From the NCBI GenBank assembly GCA_044356745.1, contig JBIKVP010000003.1, forward strand, positions 1 to 64,000: a stretch of DNA of 64,000 bases, read 5' to 3'. The notes under the pieces were generated by a model, which had not been told where the DNA came from, made no database searches, and saw only the letters and a program-made list of their open reading frames with translations. The position numbers were made by a program, and so were the translations under genes. Positions 28,306-38,288 of this stretch are shown one piece after another (positions within the stretch are counted from its first letter, which is position 1; every line of letters starts with the position of its first letter). This DNA is from JBIKVP01 sp044356745. GTDB taxonomy: Bacteria; Pseudomonadota; Alphaproteobacteria; Rhizobiales; Beijerinckiaceae.

Positions 28306-30585
28306 TTAAGGCTTTAAAGCGATCCCGCTCCGTAAATCCGCTTCTGTCATGAGTGCGGTGCGCTCACCAAAACGCTGGCGATAAACTTGCATATTTTCCA
28401 TCACGCGCTGGACATAGTTGCGGGTTTCTGAAAAAGGAATGCGCTCAACCCAATCGACCGGATCAACCGAGGGATCACGCGGATCACCATAAGCTGTGAT
28501 CCATTTTCTAACGTTACCACTCCCCGCATTATAAGCAGCAAACGTGAGAATATATGAGCCGTTCCAGTCTTTGAGCAGATCAGATAAATGGGCTGCACCA
28601 AGGGTGGCATTGTAAATGGGATCATCAATGAGTTTAGTCACTTCAAAAGGTTTGCTGATACGACGCGCGGTTTCGCGGGCGGTTGCAGGCATCATTTGCA
28701 TTAAACCACGAGCCCCCGCATGTGACATGGCTTCGGGATCAAACTCGCTTTCCTGACGGGCAATCGCATGGACAAGCGCACGATCAACTCCTGCATAGGG
28801 TAGATCAATCACAGGCACACCGAAGGTCGGAAAAGCGTGAATATCCATGGGAAATCCGCGTCCAACAGCGGTTTTGCCAAGGACAAGGGATGCTTTAGCA
28901 TGACGGTTCTGGCGAGCAATATCTCCCACAGCCGCAACTTCGGCCGCAGTTGAAAGTGTTTGTGCAAGTTCGCGATATAGCGCTAACGCTAAACCGTGCT
29001 CATCCATCTCTTTCAAAACACGAATGGCCTCAACGGCGGGCATGTTTTGTAAACGATTCAAAGTGCGTGCATCAATGACCGGAACAGGGCGTAAGGTGAG
29101 ATCAACGCGCCCAAGCCTTGCTCGGGCGAGCTGGCCGTAATAGGTGACACGATGACCGCTTGCGATAGCATAAAAGCGTTTTGCTTCTTGGTCTTGCCCC
29201 ATACTCTCTGATGCGCGTCCTTGCCAATAGGCCATACGCGCAATCGAAATCGGCGTTTCTGCAATGTTGGCTGCAAGAGTAAAATGACGCAAGGCTCTTT
29301 GTGGTTCATTCAAAAAGCGCAAGGCAATCCACCCTGCATGAAATTCGGCTTCAATTTGCATTGCAGGGCTTTGTGCCCCATGCTGTCGCACAACATCATA
29401 AGCCAGTTGCGGCTCATTGCGATCAAGCAGTTGACGAGCGATCAAGCGCCGAAAATCCCACCAATCATCTCCTGCAACCAGCAGGCGTGGATCACGCGAT
29501 GTCTCGGTAATGGCACGCCCAGCCTGAATCCAATTCTCCTGATAACGATAAAATAGCGCGCGGCTGTAGGCATATGAGCTATCAACACGTTGAGTAAGTG
29601 GAACGGCATCAAGCAGCGCTTGCGCATTTTTTGCCTTTGCCACAACGGCACGTCGCGCTTGCACAAGTGTGTCAAAATCTTTTCCGGCACGTGTGGCAGA
29701 GCGAAGCGCATTATCCCACTCTTCCCTAAAAAGAAAATGCTCCATGCGCGCACGATGATCGGAGGCAGTTAAGATCTCTGAAAAGGTTTCGAGCACCTTT
29801 TCTTCACGCTCTTTAGAAAACACATCATTACGCCATGCATCACGGATGAGAAGCGCAGCGTCACTTGCAGCACGGTCTTGCTGAAAGGCAAGAGCCAGAG
29901 CAATTTTTCCTGTTGCAGTTTGGGGGCGTCGTGCTGCAAAGAATAATCGCATTGTCGCAGGCGATAGCTTTTCGCTCAGCAACGCCTCTTCCGCACGTTT
30001 GCGCAAACTTTCATTTGTTGGCCAATCAGGGTTTTGTTGCAAAAACGCCATGACACGATTGAATGGTGCTTGTCCTAAACGCACCGCAAGCCATTCCAAA
30101 ATAACGCGGAGTGCGTGATCCTTCACCTCTTGGGCTGAGGCATCTCCCGCGTCGATTTTACGGCTAAGATAATGACGCGCGGCAGTACGAAACGCAGTTT
30201 GTTCTGCTTGAGGACGCGTGGATAAACGGCTTTGACGGGAAAGGGCTGACGGTATTTCACCGTTTGCAATAGCCTCATCAAATGAAGCCGGTGTTTGGGA
30301 TAACGATTGCGCCTCTGGCGAGGGTGAAGCCCAAAGCGATGACCATGATAAAAATGACGGATTCGTTTGCAAAGTAAATGCCAACGAAGCAGCAAGTCCC
30401 GAGCCAATGAGCCATAAAAGTGCGCCACGGGTTGATAAAAATTTTTGCGATGTGTTTACCTTACCATGCTGTCCCTTATTGGATGATGGTTTGCCAGTTA
30501 AAGGCTTGCCCCTTAAGGGCTTGCGCGTTGATTGGGGGCGCAATGATGGATCATTCATGATAGCCATATCCGACACTCTACTCAT
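28306..30585 (-). CDS. slt: Soluble lytic murein transglycosylase
   Basis: The protein cleaves peptidoglycan glycan strands to 1,6-anhydro ends in the periplasm. An N-terminal basic stretch and one hydrophobic segment (GALLWLIGSGLAASLAF) anchor or export it. A long alpha-superhelical region follows (~100-550). The C-terminal SLT domain has the catalytic Glu near residue 611 in IARQESEFDPEAMSHAG, then GARGLMQMMPATA and FAAYNAGSGNVRKW. The ATG at 30585 follows AGGGA at 5 nt and is chosen over a TTG at 30603. Confidence 0.93.
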   Translation of the reverse strand: MSRVSDMAIMNDPSLRPQSTRKPLRGKPLTGKPSSNKGQHGKVNTSQKFLSTRGALLWLIGSGLAASLAFTLQTNPSFLSWSSLWASPSPEAQSLSQTPASFDEAIANGEIPSALSRQSRLSTRPQAEQTAFRTAARHYLSRKIDAGDASAQEVKDHALRVILEWLAVRLGQAPFNRVMAFLQQNPDWPTNESLRKRAEEALLSEKLSPATMRLFFAARRPQTATGKIALALAFQQDRAASDAALLIRDAWRNDVFSKEREEKVLETFSEILTASDHRARMEHFLFREEWDNALRSATRAGKDFDTLVQARRAVVAKAKNAQALLDAVPLTQRVDSSYAYSRALFYRYQENWIQAGRAITETSRDPRLLVAGDDWWDFRRLIARQLLDRNEPQLAYDVVRQHGAQSPAMQIEAEFHAGWIALRFLNEPQRALRHFTLAANIAETPISIARMAYWQGRASESMGQDQEAKRFYAIASGHRVTYYGQLARARLGRVDLTLRPVPVIDARTLNRLQNMPAVEAIRVLKEMDEHGLALALYRELAQTLSTAAEVAAVGDIARQNRHAKASLVLGKTAVGRGFPMDIHAFPTFGVPVIDLPYAGVDRALVHAIARQESEFDPEAMSHAGARGLMQMMPATARETARRISKPFEVTKLIDDPIYNATLGAAHLSDLLKDWNGSYILTFAAYNAGSGNVRKWITAYGDPRDPSVDPVDWVERIPFSETRNYVQRVMENMQVYRQRFGERTALMTEADLRSGIALKP

Positions 30586-30843
30586 CGCATTCCCTGCGTG
30601 CAAGCCGTGCTATTATAATGAATAAAAGCCAAGATGTCACAAGGTTGTAATACGTCAGATGAATATGTGTTTTTGATGGAATATTTTGTTAAATACAAAT
30701 TTTTAGAAGTATATTGCATCGCAGCATGTAAAAATGCGAGAAATTTTAGATAGAGCAGTTTGTAAGCTTGATTTACATTATGCAAACAGGTCATATGAAA
30801 AAAGATAACATTCATGTGATTTATAATTAGATTTGGATTGACG

Positions 30844-32613
30844 ATGGCTGCAGCTCAACTGAGCATTGGTGCATATAAAGAGGCGTTGATTGTGCTTGCG
30901 GTTGCAGGCATTGTCGTGCCTTTGATGCATCGTCTGCGCATCAGTCCTGTTTATGGCTATCTTGGCGCAGGAGTTTTACTAGGCCCCTTTGGTTTAGGTT
31001 ATGTGTTTGCGGATGTGCCTATTTTATCCGCAATTACCATCAGCCAACGTGACGATATTGCGCATCTAGCCGAATTTGGTGTGATCTTCCTTTTATTCGT
31101 GATCGGCTTGTCGCTCTCATTTGAGCGTTTATGGACAATGCGGCATCTTGTGTTTGGTTTTGGTCTTGCACAGGTGCTGATTACCAGCATGGGGATTATT
31201 CTATTCTCTCATTATATAGGTCTTTCCCCTGCTGCAGCAATTGTCGTGGGATCAGCGCTTTCACTATCATCAACGGCAATTGTGGTTGAGGTGCTTTCTA
31301 AACAAAAACGGCTTGCCAAAGGAGCAGGGCGCGTCTCATTCGCGATTTTATTATTCCAAGATTTAGCGATTGTTCCAATTCTATTCATGGTTAGCGTGAT
31401 GGGCGCACGTGCTGAAGGCTCTGTGGCTTCAGGTCTGTTGATTGCATTTGCACAGACCGCACTCGTGCTGGGTTTAATAGTCATCGTGGGGCGTTTGGCG
31501 TTGCGCCCCTTGTTTCGATTGGTTGCAGCCACGCAAAGCCCTGAACTCTTTATGGCGACAACACTTTTTGTCGTTATTGCAACTGGAATTTCCGCAGCTT
31601 CTGTCGGACTCTCAATGGCGATTGGGGCGTTTGTTGCAGGATTACTGCTTGCAGAAACGGAGTATCGGCGTGAAGTCGGCGTCACCATCGAACCGTTTAA
31701 GGGTTTGATGCTTGGCGTTTTCTTTTTGTCAGTGGGCATGGGAATTGATTTGTTGAGCATTGCGCGCAAACCAGAACTGATCATCGGGCTTGCTGTGGGG
31801 ATGATCGCTTTTAAAGCAGTTATCGTGATCATTTTATCGCGAATTTTTAAAATGCCTTGGCATGTCGGCGTTGAATCATCACTTCTGCTAGCCCCTGGGG
31901 GGGAATTTGCCTTCGTTGTTCTTGGTGTGGCGGTGGCACTAAATATTGTCCCTCAAGCTCAAGTTGATGTTGTGTTAGCGATCGTTTCGCTGAGCATGAT
32001 CACGATTCCCGTGATGGCGCGTATTGGTCAGCGCTTGGGGAATCGCTTGCGTCCTGATGCTGTTGATCTTGCCGAGATGATGCATATGCCTAAACCGGAC
32101 GTACAGGATGCGCATGCGCTCATCGTTGGTTATGGCCGTGTCGGACAACTCGTAGGGGAGATGCTTGAGCGCAAAAACATTTCATTTATTGCGGCTGATA
32201 CCAGCCCTCACAATGTCGCTGAAGGGCGTAATCACAATAAGTCCGTTTATTTTGGTGATGCGTCACGCAAAGAGTATTTACGCCAATGTGGAATTATGGA
32301 AGCGAAAGTGCTGATTGTAACGATGGGGTCAAGCAAAGTCGCCAATGCGGTCATTGAAGCGGCAAAATCGCTTCGCCCTGATTTGTTTGTTGTGGCAAGA
32401 GCGCGCGACGCATCTCACGCCTCGCTTCTTTATAAAATGGGTGTATCCGTTGCTGTGCCTGAAACATTAGAAGCGAGTTTGCAACTCTCGGAAGCAGCAC
32501 TGATCAGTATGGGCATTCCCACAGGTCATGCCATCGCAGCAACCCATGACAAGCGTGATGAACTCACCCGCGACCTTCAAGCACGCTACGCAAAAAGCCA
32601 TAATGAAAGTTGA
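30844..32613 (+). CDS. CPA2-type monovalent cation:proton antiporter with RCK domain
   Basis: The ~589-aa KefB/YbaL-like protein has about 12-13 transmembrane helices (1-390) with the family segments YGYLGAGVLLGPFGLG, EFGVIFLLFVIGLSL and ALSLSSTAIVVEVL. A TrkA-N/RCK nucleotide-binding domain follows (HALIVGYGRVGQLVGEML; GDASRKEYLRQCGI). It likely exports K+ or Na+ in exchange for protons under ligand control. The ATG at 30844 is chosen over an in-frame TTG at 30838. Confidence 0.92.
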   Translation: MAAAQLSIGAYKEALIVLAVAGIVVPLMHRLRISPVYGYLGAGVLLGPFGLGYVFADVPILSAITISQRDDIAHLAEFGVIFLLFVIGLSLSFERLWTMRHLVFGFGLAQVLITSMGIILFSHYIGLSPAAAIVVGSALSLSSTAIVVEVLSKQKRLAKGAGRVSFAILLFQDLAIVPILFMVSVMGARAEGSVASGLLIAFAQTALVLGLIVIVGRLALRPLFRLVAATQSPELFMATTLFVVIATGISAASVGLSMAIGAFVAGLLLAETEYRREVGVTIEPFKGLMLGVFFLSVGMGIDLLSIARKPELIIGLAVGMIAFKAVIVIILSRIFKMPWHVGVESSLLLAPGGEFAFVVLGVAVALNIVPQAQVDVVLAIVSLSMITIPVMARIGQRLGNRLRPDAVDLAEMMHMPKPDVQDAHALIVGYGRVGQLVGEMLERKNISFIAADTSPHNVAEGRNHNKSVYFGDASRKEYLRQCGIMEAKVLIVTMGSSKVANAVIEAAKSLRPDLFVVARARDASHASLLYKMGVSVAVPETLEASLQLSEAALISMGIPTGHAIAATHDKRDELTRDLQARYAKSHNES

Positions 32614-32824
32614 GCATTTCATAATGCTCCCACAAGTCTCATCAATTCAAAGCACAAAATTTATGCTTCCAAAATTTAATGCGTCAATGAGAATTTAAAT
32701 TTAATGTCATACGTATTATGCATTTTATTAATCATAAATTGAATTGTATTTTGTAAACAAGTGTGGTTAACTCACGCTATGAGCTTGAACAACAAGCCGA
32801 AGAAATATGCAATGAAGGAGAGAG
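32614..32824. other. AT-rich intergenic region
   Basis: This AT-rich interval lies between the antiporter gene and the small Gly-rich frame and presumably holds the latter's promoter. I see no inverted repeat or clear promoter pair. Confidence 0.4.
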
Positions 32825-33082
32825 ATGATGGGTGGCGGTTTAGGTATTGGTAAAGCATTTGAGGGTTTAAAAAATATAGCCGAAGGGCCTTTAGGGAAAG
32901 TAGCACTTACTGTGGCAACTACTGCGGTAAGTGGGGGAATGATAAACCCATTGACAGCTTAAGCCATAAGTACGGGCTTTGATCTAGCGTCAGGTGAATC
33001 ACCAACAGAAATTGTTGCGAGCTCAGCTAAAGATTATCTTGGATCAGGAATTCCTTTTCTTCCAAAAGGGTTCTTCGGTTAA
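32825..33082 (+). pseudogene. Small Gly-rich orphan frame interrupted by TAA
   Basis: A well-placed ribosome site (AAGGAGAGAG) precedes ATGATG. The frame encodes 45 residues starting MMGGGLGIGKAFEG, then meets TAA at 32960-32962, then continues in the same frame for 39 more codons ending PFLPKGFFG and TAA. Either the stop is a nonsense mutation in an 85-codon gene or the product is 45 aa. A strong terminator follows 25 bp later, so the unit is a complete transcript. Its start resembles those of the orphan proteins at 50391 and 51892. Confidence 0.5.
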
Positions 33083-33107
33083 ATAGATCAATAAAAACCA
33101 TCTGTCC

Positions 33108-33134
33108 AAAACCCGCTTTTTAGCGGGTTTTTTG
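33108..33134 (+). terminator. Rho-independent terminator
   Basis: The stem AAAACCCGCT pairs with AGCGGGTTTT around a 4-nt T loop and is followed by further T residues. It closes the small Gly-rich unit. Confidence 0.85.
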
Positions 33135-33247
33135 TTTCCTTATCTCTTAAGTGTACCTCAAATTTTCGCACTCAAAACAAAGACGTGACAAGGCTCGCTC
33201 AACGCGTGTAGACGAAATGTGATAAATATCACAGGAAACGATGACAC

Positions 33248-34222
33248 GTGGCCACATTGCGATTAGCGCGAGATCAACTACAAACCGCAGCAAATTTATT
33301 GCGAGATGGTCATATTGTCGCATTCCCTACAGAAACTGTTTATGGACTTGGCGCGGATGCGGCTAACGCACAAGCCGTTGCTCACGTCTATGCCGCCAAA
33401 GGTCGTCCGAGTTTTAACCCGCTCATTGCTCACGTTTCTTCGATGCAGATGGCACAAACAATCGGAGATTTTTCGTCACAGGCGCGAAAACTAGCGCAAG
33501 CATTCTGGCCAGGACCCCTCACACTTGTTGTGCCCCTGCAAGATCATCACAGCGTATGTACTCTTGCAAGAGCAGGCTTAGAAAGCGTTGGTTTGCGTGT
33601 GCCCGCCCATCCACTTGCACGCGAATTATTGAATTTGGCTCAGATACCGATCGTTGCCCCGTCAGCAAATCGCTCGGGTCATATCAGCCCGACACGGGTT
33701 GAACATGTACTCGCTGACCTTGATGGACGCATTGACGCGGTATTGGATGGGGGGCTTTGCCAAGTGGGCGTTGAGTCAACGATCGTTGCTTGTTTGGATG
33801 GGGAACCAGTGCTGCTTCGCGCCGGCGGAATTTCCACGTCAGCCTTGGAACTGGTGTTACACCAGCGCATTAAACGTGGGACGCATACTGTTCAAAATCT
33901 TGAAGCGCCGCTCGCCCCAGGAATGCTCACCTCTCACTATGCTCCTCGTGCCCGTGTCACGCTCAATGCAGCGCATATTGAAAAGGGTGATGCCGTGTTA
34001 CTGTTTGGCGTATATCGCCCAACAGGCATTGAAAATGCCCATCAAATCATAAACTTAAGCGAATCAGGCGATGCTATTGAAGCCGCTGCAAACCTATTTG
34101 ATGCATTGCGTTCTCTTGATCAAAGCGGCTGTGAAAATATTGCAGTGACCCCAATCCTCAATGAGGGTCTTGGTGAAGCGATCAATGATCGTCTTTCACG
34201 TGCCGCTGCACAGCGTTTTTAA
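33248..34222 (+). CDS. tsaC: Threonylcarbamoyl-AMP synthase
   Basis: The Sua5/YwlC-type enzyme makes threonylcarbamoyl-AMP from threonine, bicarbonate and ATP for the t6A37 modification of ANN-reading tRNAs. At 324 aa it is the long form: a YrdC domain (GHIVAFPTETVYGLGADA; KGRPSFNPLIAHV; PSANRSGHISPT) plus a C-terminal Sua5 domain (APGMLTSHYAPRA). The GTG at 33248 is the start because the nearby ATG at 33241 is out of frame; AGGAA lies upstream. The partner TsaE is encoded at 59551. Confidence 0.93.
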   Translation: MATLRLARDQLQTAANLLRDGHIVAFPTETVYGLGADAANAQAVAHVYAAKGRPSFNPLIAHVSSMQMAQTIGDFSSQARKLAQAFWPGPLTLVVPLQDHHSVCTLARAGLESVGLRVPAHPLARELLNLAQIPIVAPSANRSGHISPTRVEHVLADLDGRIDAVLDGGLCQVGVESTIVACLDGEPVLLRAGGISTSALELVLHQRIKRGTHTVQNLEAPLAPGMLTSHYAPRARVTLNAAHIEKGDAVLLFGVYRPTGIENAHQIINLSESGDAIEAAANLFDALRSLDQSGCENIAVTPILNEGLGEAINDRLSRAAAQRF

Positions 34223-34226
34223 TACC

Positions 34227-36227
34227 TTATAGGGTGTTAAGGCGCTCAAGCACTTCACGAACGCGGCGATGATAACCGTAAAGATCATCAAACCGCACGA
34301 TCTCCCCTTGCTCACTCACCTGAAGCGTAAAATAGGCGATGTGAACAGGAAGATTTGGTGTCACTTTAATATGCCGCTCCCCACTACCAACCATAGAACG
34401 TAGGCGTTTTTCACTCCAACCCGCTTCCGAGCCACCCATAACCCATTCTGCTAACTGAAATGGCTTATCAACACGCACGCAGCCATGACTAAATGCACGG
34501 GCATCTTTTGAGAATAAATGGCGTGTCGGTGTGTCGTGCAAATAAACGGCGTGATTATTCGGGAAAATGAATTTGATGTGCCCAAGCGCATTGCGCTCAC
34601 CCGGAGGCTGACGCACGCCAAGTGCTTGACCATTTTTACCGCGAATAACCTCAAAGCCACGTCTCGCTGCATAATCTGGATCGGTGGCAAGTTTTGGCAA
34701 AAACTCTTTGCGTAAAATGGATGGCGGAACATACCATGACGGATTAATAACCAGATGCTCCACTTTGTCGGAAAAAATAGGTGTTGGTGTTTGAGACTTT
34801 CCAACAATAACGCGTGTTTGATGGACAATCGTTTGATGAGCAAACATACGCAGCGTAAATTCTGGCACATTCACGAAAATATGGCGCTCTCCCAACTCTT
34901 GGGGAAGCCAGCGCCAACGCTCCATTGTTGCAATCAGATCACTTTCCTGCCGTACAACACTATCCCCTGCCAGCGCATCAATCGTGGCACGTGTTAGTTG
35001 TCCTGTCGCAGGAAGGCCATTTTGTTTTTGAAAAGCACCAACCGCAGAAGCAACTTGCTCATCATAGACATGTTCACGTTCAGGCGCATCAAGGCTCAAG
35101 ATGCCAAACCGTGTACGGATCAAAGATACACGTTCATCGCGCATCCCAAGGCGTACTGTAGGGCCATACGGAACCTTGACGATAGGAAGGGTCGGGCGAT
35201 TTTGACGTAGCTCAGCGAGCTTATTTTTAAGGCGTTTATACCCTTCATGTGGTGGATGATAGGAGGCCAGTGCAGCACCTTTATCACGCGCGCCCAAAAG
35301 ATGACCAAGAACATCGGCTGCTTTGGGAATTTCAAGAGTTGGTGTCATCATCGCAGATAAGCGCGAGGGATCTAAACGTGCCCCGCGCGCATCAGACGCA
35401 TAAAGCACCACAAGCGCTGAAAGCCTTAAATCGGCATCTGCAAGAAGACGCTGGCGCTCCAATACTTTGTCCCCACTCGGCAATGGATCAATCAGAGGCG
35501 GTGTGTAATCCGCCGCATTTAAACCATCGGTATGCGCTTCACGAAGCGTTTTGAGAATCTGCTGAGCATGTGATGACCAAGCCTCACCCTCTAACCATAA
35601 TGGTTGATAGCGGCGCTCTTGATAGAATGTCGTTATAGCTTCACGACTGGATGTTTTTAAACGAGAATGACGGCCCCATTCAGGCGAGCTAGTACGCTCA
35701 AAGATAATCGCCGCTAACCCCTCAAGCGGTTTTTCCTGTGACGGATCAAGCGTGAGATCAACCGGCGCAGCGTCAATTAAAGGGACCGCGTCACGAGGAA
35801 TAACAACAGTGTTTTGTGCAGGTAAAAGAGGTTGAGAAGCAAAAGGCTCAGATTCAAGCTTTGCTGACACGGACGCCCGGATGAGCGTGACAGGCTCTCC
35901 ATCACTGTTTACATCAAGTATCGGCGTGACAGCAGCGATAGCCTCAAGAGGAAGGCTTAAAGCGGGGCGGGGTAGGGCTGACGTCTCTTGCGTTAAATCT
36001 TCAAAATTACGCCGTGCTTCTTGGCGGCGTTCGCCTTGACGTAAGGATTGACGAATTTGGCGTGTGCGCGGATGTTCAACAGCATCACTCTCAACAGTTG
36101 AACCTGTATAAAGGGGATCCGTCAGATGATCATAACGCAGATCTTCAGCATGTGCGAGAGAGACCGCACTACAGGCAAGCAGCATAATCATCGCCCGTAA
36201 TCCAAAGGTGTGAAGATCGCTTCGCAT
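34227..36227 (-). CDS. L,D-transpeptidase with peptidoglycan-binding domain
   Basis: This 666-aa periplasmic enzyme forms 3-3 peptide cross-links or attaches proteins to murein. It has a signal peptide (MIMLLACSAVSLAHAE), a long N-terminal region, a PG_binding_1 domain near 360-425 (GILSLDAPEREHVYDEQVA, then VGAFQKQNGLPATGQ), and a YkuD catalytic domain with His and the nucleophile Cys near 582 in SHGCVRVDKPFQLAEW. The size and layout are of the YcbB (LdtD) type. The gene converges with tsaC. Confidence 0.92.
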   Translation of the reverse strand: MRSDLHTFGLRAMIMLLACSAVSLAHAEDLRYDHLTDPLYTGSTVESDAVEHPRTRQIRQSLRQGERRQEARRNFEDLTQETSALPRPALSLPLEAIAAVTPILDVNSDGEPVTLIRASVSAKLESEPFASQPLLPAQNTVVIPRDAVPLIDAAPVDLTLDPSQEKPLEGLAAIIFERTSSPEWGRHSRLKTSSREAITTFYQERRYQPLWLEGEAWSSHAQQILKTLREAHTDGLNAADYTPPLIDPLPSGDKVLERQRLLADADLRLSALVVLYASDARGARLDPSRLSAMMTPTLEIPKAADVLGHLLGARDKGAALASYHPPHEGYKRLKNKLAELRQNRPTLPIVKVPYGPTVRLGMRDERVSLIRTRFGILSLDAPEREHVYDEQVASAVGAFQKQNGLPATGQLTRATIDALAGDSVVRQESDLIATMERWRWLPQELGERHIFVNVPEFTLRMFAHQTIVHQTRVIVGKSQTPTPIFSDKVEHLVINPSWYVPPSILRKEFLPKLATDPDYAARRGFEVIRGKNGQALGVRQPPGERNALGHIKFIFPNNHAVYLHDTPTRHLFSKDARAFSHGCVRVDKPFQLAEWVMGGSEAGWSEKRLRSMVGSGERHIKVTPNLPVHIAYFTLQVSEQGEIVRFDDLYGYHRRVREVLERLNTL

Positions 36228-36393
36228 TTAAATAACCCTTTGTTGATCGGTATACACAACGCGAGACCGATCGTAATGCTGATCTCTTAAAACAGCTTAT
36301 TCATATTAAGTCATTTGCCGCGATTCGATGTGCTTTTTCGCACTTTTTGTCATTTGCAGGGGATGCTGTTGCATTTATACAATGGTTTCTGCA

Positions 36394-37662
36394 TCAAAAT
36401 GATGTGCCAGAACCAAGGGCGCGTGGTGCGCCACTGATCACGCGCGTTGTACCATTATTAATTTCATAAATCGCAAGTGCACGATCATTCGTACCATCAG
36501 GCTGAAAACGAAACACCCCATCCACCCCTGAAAATCCAGCGCTGTTCGTGATGACGCTCTCTGAAAACCGCTTATCCCCTTGTGTGCGCACGAGCGCTGC
36601 CGCAAGCGAAACGGCATCATAACCAATTGTTGCAATACGTCCCGGCTCACCGCCAAAGCGTGCCTGATAGCGCTTTGAAAAGGCATTAAAACCTGTTTGT
36701 TCAGGAGCAACGAACCATGCTCCTGCAAGCCCACTCTCAGTGAAAATGCGCGGCTCATTCCACACACCTGTTCCCATCACTTTAACTTTGCTGGTATTGA
36801 TTTGCGCTTGTGTCAAAGCTTGCGCAACAAAGACGAGACGTTCACTCTGTTCAGGAATAAAAAGCGCATCCACTTGAGGCGAAGCGCCGCCCGCAACCTG
36901 TGCAATTTTTGCCATGACAGCAGGAAGCGCGGCTGTAGAAGAGTAGCGTTCAAGCATAACAACACGTCCACCACGTTGCGCAACCTCTTGCTGAAACTGT
37001 GCTTCAACCAAACGACCATAGGGTGTATCAGGAATGAGTGCAGCAAATGATTTACGATTTTGATTGAGTGCATACCGCACCAAGCGTGACACTTCGTCTT
37101 CCGCCATAAATGAGAGGAGATAAACCCCCGCCGAAGCTACACTCGCATCGGTTGAAAAGGCTATCATCGGCACGCGCGATGCTTTGGCGATTGGAGCACT
37201 GCTCACAACAGCACTCGAAAACAATGGTCCTAAAATCAATTCAGCACCTTCACTCAAAGCGGATTGCACTGCCTGACGTGCCCCATCAACGGATCCACGA
37301 TCATCTTTAACCAGAATTTGAATATCAGGGTTTTGAAACTCACTCAGAGCCATGTCCGCAGCGTTTTTAAGCATATTTGCCGCTGCACCAGCTTGTCCTG
37401 ATCCACTTAAAGGAAGTAAGAGTCCAACCCGCACCTTTCCTTGACCAAGCACCATGCCTGTTGGTGCAACTGCATTTACAATGGGCGCACCTGTAACAGA
37501 TGAATTTATAGGTGTTGGTGGCACGGTATCAATGCCCGATGATGATCCAAAAGCGCCTGAAAGAGAAGGTGTGCCCAAGCTGTTGCATCCACCAATCACA
37601 AGGATACTCATCATCACAAGCGCTAATGTTGTGCGTGACGTGCACAAATCTTGAAATGGCAT
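36394..37662 (-). CDS. LpoA-like penicillin-binding-protein activator, lipoprotein
   Basis: The ~422-aa protein has a lipoprotein signal (LVIGGC lipobox) and a type 1 periplasmic-binding fold (VRVGLLLPLSGSGQAGAAANMLKNA; LILGPLFSSAVVSSAP; IATIGYDAVSLAAAL). In this family the fold usually activates bifunctional PBPs from the outer membrane; a solute-binding role is the alternative, but no ABC transporter genes are adjacent. The ATG at 37662 has AGGAGG 5 nt upstream. The nearby L,D-transpeptidase and lytic transglycosylase support a cell-wall role. Confidence 0.85.
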   Translation of the reverse strand: MPFQDLCTSRTTLALVMMSILVIGGCNSLGTPSLSGAFGSSSGIDTVPPTPINSSVTGAPIVNAVAPTGMVLGQGKVRVGLLLPLSGSGQAGAAANMLKNAADMALSEFQNPDIQILVKDDRGSVDGARQAVQSALSEGAELILGPLFSSAVVSSAPIAKASRVPMIAFSTDASVASAGVYLLSFMAEDEVSRLVRYALNQNRKSFAALIPDTPYGRLVEAQFQQEVAQRGGRVVMLERYSSTAALPAVMAKIAQVAGGASPQVDALFIPEQSERLVFVAQALTQAQINTSKVKVMGTGVWNEPRIFTESGLAGAWFVAPEQTGFNAFSKRYQARFGGEPGRIATIGYDAVSLAAALVRTQGDKRFSESVITNSAGFSGVDGVFRFQPDGTNDRALAIYEINNGTTRVISGAPRALGSGTSF

Positions 37663-37836
37663 CAACCCCTCCTGTGGTATTCGTTAAGAAATCAGACACC
37701 AAAGGAGTTCACATTTTGTTAACGAGGATTGACAAAGGCACACGGATAAAAACGCCCATACCCACGATTGACAGTGTTTTATAAAAGCGTAATCTACGGC
37801 TGTTACGCGTAAAATCACAGCAACGAGGGGGATGTT

Positions 37837-38145
37837 ATGGAACGTCGTCTTTTTCTAAAAAGCTTACTCGGCGGGCTCACTGCGCTAGCAGTTGGAACAG
37901 CTTTAACAACAGATGCTGAAGCGGCTCCCATGCTGGTTACACCTGAGCCCCAAACACCGCAAGAACCACAAACCGCGCTCACCAGTGACGCGGAAGTAGC
38001 GCAAACCAAAGCGCAAACTGCTTATCATCGTCGTTACCGCCGTCGTTATCGCCCCGTTTATTACCGTCGCCGTCGTGTTTATCGGCCAGTCGTCGTCCGT
38101 CGGCGCGTTTATCGGCGTCCACGTCGGGTCTATTTCTATTATTAA
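37837..38145 (+). CDS. Tat-exported Arg/Tyr-rich small protein
   Basis: The 102-aa protein opens with a twin-arginine-like signal (ERRLFLKSLLGGLTALAVG, cleavage probably after DAEA). A short Pro/Thr/Gln linker and a C-terminal ~38 residues made almost only of Arg, Tyr, Val and Pro (RRYRRRYRPVYYRRRRVYR style) follow. It has no catalytic motif. The basic tail could bind nucleic acid, anionic polymers or the cell surface; this is inference. A 28-bp perfect palindrome closes the gene. Confidence 0.75.
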   Translation: MERRLFLKSLLGGLTALAVGTALTTDAEAAPMLVTPEPQTPQEPQTALTSDAEVAQTKAQTAYHRRYRRRYRPVYYRRRRVYRPVVVRRRVYRRPRRVYFYY

Positions 38146-38183
38146 GAGTATTGCCATTCTTTTGCCCGATATATCGTGACATT

Positions 38184-38211
38184 AAGAGGTGATCTGTACA
38201 GATCACCTCTT
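38184..38211. terminator. 28-bp perfect palindrome, likely terminator
   Basis: Two 14-nt arms (AAGAGGTGATCTGT and its complement) meet without a loop and are followed by TTCCTTT. It lies 38 bp after the Arg/Tyr-rich gene and upstream of galU. Confidence 0.75.
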
Positions 38212-38288
38212 TCCTTTGTGTAATCTTGCCTTTGTATGATCTTATCGCTATGGGGGTCTAAGATTACTCTTTTCCATTGAGTGCACGC

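Noticed and set aside
28300..28320. Terminator between the convergent glycosyltransferase and transglycosylase genes
   Set aside because: CTTTAAGGCTTTAAAG is AT-rich and too weak to be called.
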